DNA from: Halobacteriovorax sp.
Lineage (GTDB): Bacteria; Bdellovibrionota; Bacteriovoracia; Bacteriovoracales; Bacteriovoracaceae
Assembly: GCA_002720865.1 (NCBI GenBank)
Contig: PBIO01000014.1
Span: 1,239,793-1,303,792, forward strand
DNA length: 64,000 bases
Reading direction: 5' to 3'
The stretch's first letter is position 1; each line of letters starts with the position of its first letter. The position numbers and the translations under genes are program-made. The notes beneath the pieces were generated by a model. The model did not search any database. It was not told the origin of the DNA and was given only the letters and a program-made list of their open reading frames with translations. Of this stretch, positions 59,653 to 64,000 are shown piece by piece.

Positions 59653-60684
59653 CTAATAATATTGGGGGTTTAAGCTTTCTTGAATAAGTCCATACTGCTC
59701 TCTCAGGTCTGCAAATTGTACATCCCAATAAGACTCATTTCCAAATTGAGGAAAAGCAGCCTTGAAGCTTGGGTCTTCCCACCTCTTGGTAATCCAAGCA
59801 GAGAAGTGGATAAAGCGTAAAGTTCTAAGGGGTTCAATTAATTTTAAAGAAGCATAATCGAACTCTTGAATTTCCTGATAAGCGCTAAGCAATAGGTTTC
59901 TTTTTTGAACCGCTTCTTGATCCCTGCCAGGTACTAAAAGCCAAATATCTTGTATAGGAAATCCCTGAACCATATCATCAAAGTCCACGAAAAAAGGTAG
60001 GGCCTGCTCCGGATCGGACATATCCCAAAGGACATTACCCCAGTGACAATCACCATGAATTCTCTGGAGAGACTTTCCTTCAAAAAGAGGATCGATAAGT
60101 TGAACGATTTGTTTAACCAAGGAAGGGTATGTTTCTCTTAAGTGGGAAGGCAGAACGCCTGCTTCCTCAATCATCTCCAGATTTCCTAGTCCATATGTAC
60201 TAGGAATAAGCTTTACTCTATTAGAAGCTTCTCTTTTTTTTCCGACTTGATGAAGTCTAGCAAGGGTTCTTCCAAGAATTTCAATTTCTTCATCATTCAA
60301 CTCGTCTTTATGTCTTCCCCCTTTTTTTGGGAAAATACAATAGAGTAGTCCTGTTTCTTTATGTAGAAAAACTGAATCATCACCAATAAACAAAGGAGCA
60401 ATTGCGGGTACCTCGGATTCAATTAGATCTCGTAAAAAATTATGCTCTTCTTGAATTTGTTCTATTGACCATCTACCAGGTCTATAAAATTTTGAAACAA
60501 CGAAGTTATCAGATGGGCTTTTTGATTTTGGATTTTCAATTTCAATTTCATGAACCCGATTCTCCATCGAGTTTAAGGGAAGGGCTCGACCTGTTGGTTT
60601 TAAGCCATAGAGCTCTACGGCGTCCATTATGGCTTCAGGTGTTAATTTGTAAAAATATTCGGTTTCTTTGTTTCCCCAGTGCAT
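59653..60684 (-). CDS. srkA: Stress response kinase SrkA (YihE/RdoA)
   Basis: 343 residues of the APH-like kinase fold. KFYRPGRWSIEQIQEEHNFL, HGDCHWGNVLW (catalytic loop) and FVDFDDMVQG (metal-binding Asp) match SrkA, a cytoplasmic serine/threonine kinase that protects E. coli under envelope stress. Length is close to the 328 residues of E. coli. A 13-bp hairpin ends ten bases before the ATG, with no ribosome site. Confidence 0.92.
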   Translation of the reverse strand: MHWGNKETEYFYKLTPEAIMDAVELYGLKPTGRALPLNSMENRVHEIEIENPKSKSPSDNFVVSKFYRPGRWSIEQIQEEHNFLRDLIESEVPAIAPLFIGDDSVFLHKETGLLYCIFPKKGGRHKDELNDEEIEILGRTLARLHQVGKKREASNRVKLIPSTYGLGNLEMIEEAGVLPSHLRETYPSLVKQIVQLIDPLFEGKSLQRIHGDCHWGNVLWDMSDPEQALPFFVDFDDMVQGFPIQDIWLLVPGRDQEAVQKRNLLLSAYQEIQEFDYASLKLIEPLRTLRFIHFSAWITKRWEDPSFKAAFPQFGNESYWDVQFADLREQYGLIQESLNPQYY

Positions 60685-60694
60685 AGTTTATAAT

Positions 60695-60726
60695 GCCAGT
60701 AGTTCTTCGATAAAAGAACTACTGGC
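60695..60726. repeat. Strong 13-bp hairpin upstream of srkA
   Basis: GCCAGTAGTTCTT (60695-60707) pairs perfectly with AAGAACTACTGGC (60714-60726) around the loop CGATAA. It sits between the stop of the upstream lipoprotein (60735) and the srkA ATG (60684). No T-run follows on the minus strand. It may be a processing site, attenuator or weak terminator. Confidence 0.7.
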
Positions 60727-60734
60727 CTTAAAAA

Positions 60735-62219
60735 TTATGGTACTGGAATAAAGTTTGAGAAGGCTCTAGTTGAGGCTGTATGCTTTAGGGTTCTCACGAT
60801 TTCGTAGATATTCTTATCATCAGCTTCAGGTAGAAAGCCTGCAAAGGTCGTATCAGGCCAAGCCTTAGGCTTTCCAAAGAAATAGTCCCATGCAAAGATT
60901 TTCTTTCCAGAAACCTTATGCTCTACTTCTTTGCCCTTATTGTCCGTGATATATCCGCCCTTTTTCTTTCCATCAATAAAGCCATCTTCATTTGGTAAAA
61001 AGGCCTTTAAGTCGTCTTGTACTGTAAAAAGAGCTCTAAGATTAATTTTAACTAGCTGACCAGTCACGTCACTTGTGATGGTTATTGCTTTGCCGGCCTT
61101 AGCTGCCTCATAGATTCTACGCTTCTCAGCAAGACGACGTTTTGTTTTATCCTCTCTTAGTGCTAGCCATTTAGGGTTAACGATATATTTATTCCCTAGG
61201 CTATGGTCAGATAAAATTATAGTTTGAAGATAGGCTAACTCTTCATAAGTAATTGCGTTTGTGAAATGAGCTAGGGAAGCATCAAGGTGGGCCTGGGCCG
61301 TAGCTTTTTTCATTCTTGGCTTACCAATTTTTCTAAAAGTTCTTTTTCTTAAAATTTCGATTGAATCCTTAGGGGTAATTGCATTAGGAAGCATTCCAAG
61401 CTTGGCACGAACTCCGTTATTGATAGCCGATTTTTTCACCACTTTTGTAATATAATCTAATGTATCGTCAAAATCATAAACAATAGAATAGTTAGCTACA
61501 CCAAGGGCCCCTTCGAAAAATGAAATCCCATAGTAGAGGTGGGGCTTAATAACCGTCTTGTATCTTTTATTTTCGCTTAAAAACTTTACGCCTTTTGCTT
61601 CATCAACACCTGTTATTAGGTGCTGATCAAATTCAAAGCTCCAGTCGTTATCAACTTTTCCAACAATCTCGTAGCCTTTCTTCAGGGTCTTGTGAAGAGC
61701 AGGAATAAGCTGAGCGCTAACAAAATTTTGAACTGAGCCAATAGATTCAAAAAGTGTTTTATCAAAGCTAGGAGTGACCGCATATTCTAGTGCTGCGTTT
61801 AAATGGGGACCAACCATGTAGTCCTGGTAATGAATATCTCGAAGTGCTTTTAGGGCTGCCAAATGAACAATTCCTGTTTTTTCAACAACACCTCTCATTC
61901 TCCAAACGATCCCTTCAAATAGGGGAACCATTTCTAGAACAGCAGCATAAAGTTGAAGAACATGTTTTTCTCTATGCTCTGGTTTTTTTGCAAGTTCCAC
62001 AATTTCTGCAACTCGGTTATTAATTTGATCTTTGCTGTTAATAGAAGTGATCTTTTGATTTACTGCTTCGATTAACTCGGCCTCACTAGAATCCAGGGAA
62101 GCTAAACTTCTCGATTCTTTTTTACTCCATGAGGTAGTTGTTTTTCTTTGATCTGGCTTCTTAGTACAAGAAGAAATGAATAGACCGAACACAGTTAGAA
62201 AGATAAAAATCTTTTTCAT
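60735..62219 (-). CDS. Large lipoprotein of unknown function
   Basis: 494 residues. A lipoprotein signal (IFLTVFGLFISSC, Cys 18) is followed by a mostly helical domain of about 470 residues with no cysteines after the anchor. No family recognised. Segments such as LYAAVLEMVPLFEGIVWRMRGVVEK and KRRLAEKRRIYEAAKAGKAITITSDVTGQ suggest helical repeats. GGAG lies about nine bases before the ATG. Divergent from the RND permease gene. Confidence 0.7.
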   Translation of the reverse strand: MKKIFIFLTVFGLFISSCTKKPDQRKTTTSWSKKESRSLASLDSSEAELIEAVNQKITSINSKDQINNRVAEIVELAKKPEHREKHVLQLYAAVLEMVPLFEGIVWRMRGVVEKTGIVHLAALKALRDIHYQDYMVGPHLNAALEYAVTPSFDKTLFESIGSVQNFVSAQLIPALHKTLKKGYEIVGKVDNDWSFEFDQHLITGVDEAKGVKFLSENKRYKTVIKPHLYYGISFFEGALGVANYSIVYDFDDTLDYITKVVKKSAINNGVRAKLGMLPNAITPKDSIEILRKRTFRKIGKPRMKKATAQAHLDASLAHFTNAITYEELAYLQTIILSDHSLGNKYIVNPKWLALREDKTKRRLAEKRRIYEAAKAGKAITITSDVTGQLVKINLRALFTVQDDLKAFLPNEDGFIDGKKKGGYITDNKGKEVEHKVSGKKIFAWDYFFGKPKAWPDTTFAGFLPEADDKNIYEIVRTLKHTASTRAFSNFIPVP

Positions 62220-62388
62220 TTAATTAGGCTCCGTTGAATTTTAAGTCTCACTCCTGAAGAATCTTCAAGACACCATCATTATATGGGATTCTCGTTGTTT
62301 TTGGTACAAGGCTTTTTTGCCCCGACAGAGAGTACTTGATGAACTCATTCGGTTTTTAGTTCGAAAAGAAAAGGATAAGATAAAGGAA

Positions 62389-64000
62389 ATGAATAACTTA
62401 GGTAAAAACATACTTAGATACACGGTTATCGCTATAGGAATAGCTATCGTTCTATTTTCTTTTTATCTAGCCGGCCAAACAGTTCCCTTTAAAATCACTT
62501 CTCTTTTGAGAGAGGGCCATCCAGTTCGAATTGAATACGAAGAGTACGAAAGAAACTACGATGATGAGAAGTTTGTTTGGCTTATCTTAGAGAAATCAGA
62601 TCCATTTACTGAAAATGAAATGAGTAAGTATGGCCGGATGGTTAGAACTTTTTATAGCGGTATGGGGGGAATTGAGTCGGTTGAAGGAATTGAAAATGCT
62701 GAATATATAAGCTTTGAAAACAACTACTTCCGATTAAAACCTTTTATGAAAGATAAGAGGCTCTCTTCGGAGGGGCGTGCCGCTCTCAAAGATGAATTTT
62801 GGAAAAAGAGTCTTATCAATAAAGATGGAACCTCCTTACTTTTTGGGATCACTCTAACCCCAGACGTAAAAGAAAAAAAGGAAAAAGAGGTTTTAAAAAG
62901 AATCGTCGAAAGCAAGGGGGAGTGGGAGGAGAACTTTCCAAACTTAAAAGCACATTTTATAGGAACAAAGGTCGGAAAGTATTATTTTTTAAAAGAGATG
63001 ATTGAGAATCAAAAGAAGGTGACACCGCTTCTTTTTTTATTTCTAGGTTTTTTAATTTGGTTTCTTTTTAGATCTTTTAAAATTGTCTTTTGGTTTTTCT
63101 TTATCATGTTTAGTAGCTACTCATCAGTTCTTCTTATGATTATTTTCTTAGAGAAGGGATTAAATCCCTATAGTGGCTTTGCTCTCTTTTTTGTTCTTAT
63201 TGTTGCAACTTCTGATCTCGTACATTTTTTTAGTGTTTTCTTAAAAAGTAATAATAAAACCTTAAAAGAGAGAATTGATTTCACTATCTCAAAAGTATAC
63301 TGGCCTTGTTTATTAACAACAGTAACCACTTCTATTGGCTTTTTATCACTGCTGTTTAATGAAATGGCTCCAGTTTTTTACTTTGGAATTTACTGTGCTT
63401 TTGGGTCAATCATCTGCTTTGTTTTAACCTTTTACCTACTCCCCTTTATCATTCTTCTTTTTAATATCGACTTCGTTCTTGAAAAGGAGATTCCAAAGTT
63501 TAACCTAGTCAAAACCATCAAATATGTTCAAAAATCGCCTATAGTGGTCCTTGCAACTACAGGCCTTCTCGTAGTTGTTTTAGTTTTTTTTACAACTCAG
63601 TTAAAGATTGACGATGACTTTTATAACAAATTTCAAGACGAGCATGAGTTAAGCCAGTCTATAAAGGCCTTTACTAAAAACTTCAATTTTATAGGTTCAG
63701 TTGATGTTATGGTTTCAAGAAAAGAGGGAGACATTCTTGACGATTCTGCGAGTGGGTTGCTATCTAAACTTGAAAATGAGCTAAAAAATATTTCGGGCGT
63801 AAATCATATTAGATCCTTTCAACAAATAATGGATTATATAAAAAGAAAAGTCGTAGATGGTTCTCAAGGAGAGCTAGGCGACAGTGAGATCCAGGAGAAA
63901 ACTCAGAGTATTTTTCATCTACTTAATGACTATAAAGTGTTCAATTTAACTTATGTTGAAAATTTAAATGAAGTAAAGTTCACATTGTTCATGGAAACCA
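62389..64000 (+). CDS. RND superfamily (MMPL-type) permease, N-terminal part
   Basis: The frame runs off the right edge, giving 537 residues of a longer protein. Layout: membrane helix 1 (about 8-30), a large periplasmic domain, helices 2-6 from about residue 205 to 365, and helix 7 near 385 leading to a second periplasmic domain. ATSDLVHFF in the fourth helix carries the Asp expected for proton relay in MMPL-type RND proteins. AAGGA lies just before the ATG at 62389. Earlier in-frame codons stay open to 62245 but lack an ATG. Cargo unknown; lipids are common for this branch. Confidence 0.85.
   Translation, partial: MNNLGKNILRYTVIAIGIAIVLFSFYLAGQTVPFKITSLLREGHPVRIEYEEYERNYDDEKFVWLILEKSDPFTENEMSKYGRMVRTFYSGMGGIESVEGIENAEYISFENNYFRLKPFMKDKRLSSEGRAALKDEFWKKSLINKDGTSLLFGITLTPDVKEKKEKEVLKRIVESKGEWEENFPNLKAHFIGTKVGKYYFLKEMIENQKKVTPLLFLFLGFLIWFLFRSFKIVFWFFFIMFSSYSSVLLMIIFLEKGLNPYSGFALFFVLIVATSDLVHFFSVFLKSNNKTLKERIDFTISKVYWPCLLTTVTTSIGFLSLLFNEMAPVFYFGIYCAFGSIICFVLTFYLLPFIILLFNIDFVLEKEIPKFNLVKTIKYVQKSPIVVLATTGLLVVVLVFFTTQLKIDDDFYNKFQDEHELSQSIKAFTKNFNFIGSVDVMVSRKEGDILDDSASGLLSKLENELKNISGVNHIRSFQQIMDYIKRKVVDGSQGELGDSEIQEKTQSIFHLLNDYKVFNLTYVENLNEVKFTLFMET

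Noticed and set aside
62245-62388. Upstream extension of the RND permease frame
   Set aside because: The frame is open but has no ATG and no ribosome site before 62389, where a membrane helix follows as expected for the family.

Overview
The window reads as a chromosomal segment of an AT-rich Gram-negative bacterium, most likely a Bdellovibrionota (Bacteriovorax/Halobacteriovorax-like) relative. I infer this from the TIGR02147-type regulator, the many short secreted proteins and lipoproteins, the abundance of secreted cell-wall enzymes, a Myxococcus-type ferrochelatase and very tight gene packing. No 16S gene is present, so the assignment is inference. Coding density is very high. No stretch over 300 bases lacks a gene, and I saw no tRNA, rRNA, CRISPR array, prophage or transposase gene.

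Layout. Positions 1-7405 hold the end of a TrmO-like gene, then on the minus strand metG, menB, a secreted CHAP-like protein with a small partner, and a three-gene ABC exporter. Positions 7445-15600 hold two small proteins, a Bacteroidota-type leuS, an FMN reductase and GNAT gene pair split by a 413-bp one-gene element with terminal inverted repeats, a secreted PHP-domain protein, a TIGR02147 regulator and a lone receiver protein. Positions 15710-20266 are a plus-strand ureide (urate breakdown) operon: allantoinase, allantoicase, OHCU decarboxylase, HIU hydrolase and a CitE-like protein. Positions 20820-31478 carry nearly every gene needed to make protoheme from glutamyl-tRNA: minus-strand hemA-hemC-hemL-[histidine kinase-response regulator]-hemE-hemN-hemG-hemH with overlapping or almost touching frames, and hemB divergent. 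The only missing name, hemD, may be the C-terminal extension of HemC.

Positions 31473-37124 hold an AEC carrier, an ankyrin lipoprotein, an MFS transporter, two small secreted or membrane proteins, a lone ParB-like protein and ElbB. Positions 37206-43339 are a minus-strand operon (unknown protein, PP2C-cyclic-nucleotide-binding fusion, Tex, ABC-F). Positions 43554-55568 include two exported proteins, serS with an Hsp70-like gene, a kinase-less sensor, an M23 peptidase, RapA and an M61-like peptidase. Positions 55643-64000 include a secreted cyclophilin, an L,D-transpeptidase coupled to a TauD-like dioxygenase, SrkA, two exported proteins of unknown function and the start of an RND permease.

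Two patterns cross the window. First, about ten genes lack a Shine-Dalgarno sequence and instead have a TANNNT hexamer about six bases before the start codon, which suggests leaderless mRNAs. Second, most convergent gene pairs overlap at their 3' ends. The strongest candidate for something undescribed is the 413-bp element at 11380-11792: its inverted repeats contain the start and stop of its single gene, it is flanked by a 4-bp ATGA repeat, and precise removal would restore an ATGA stop/start overlap between the neighbouring genes.
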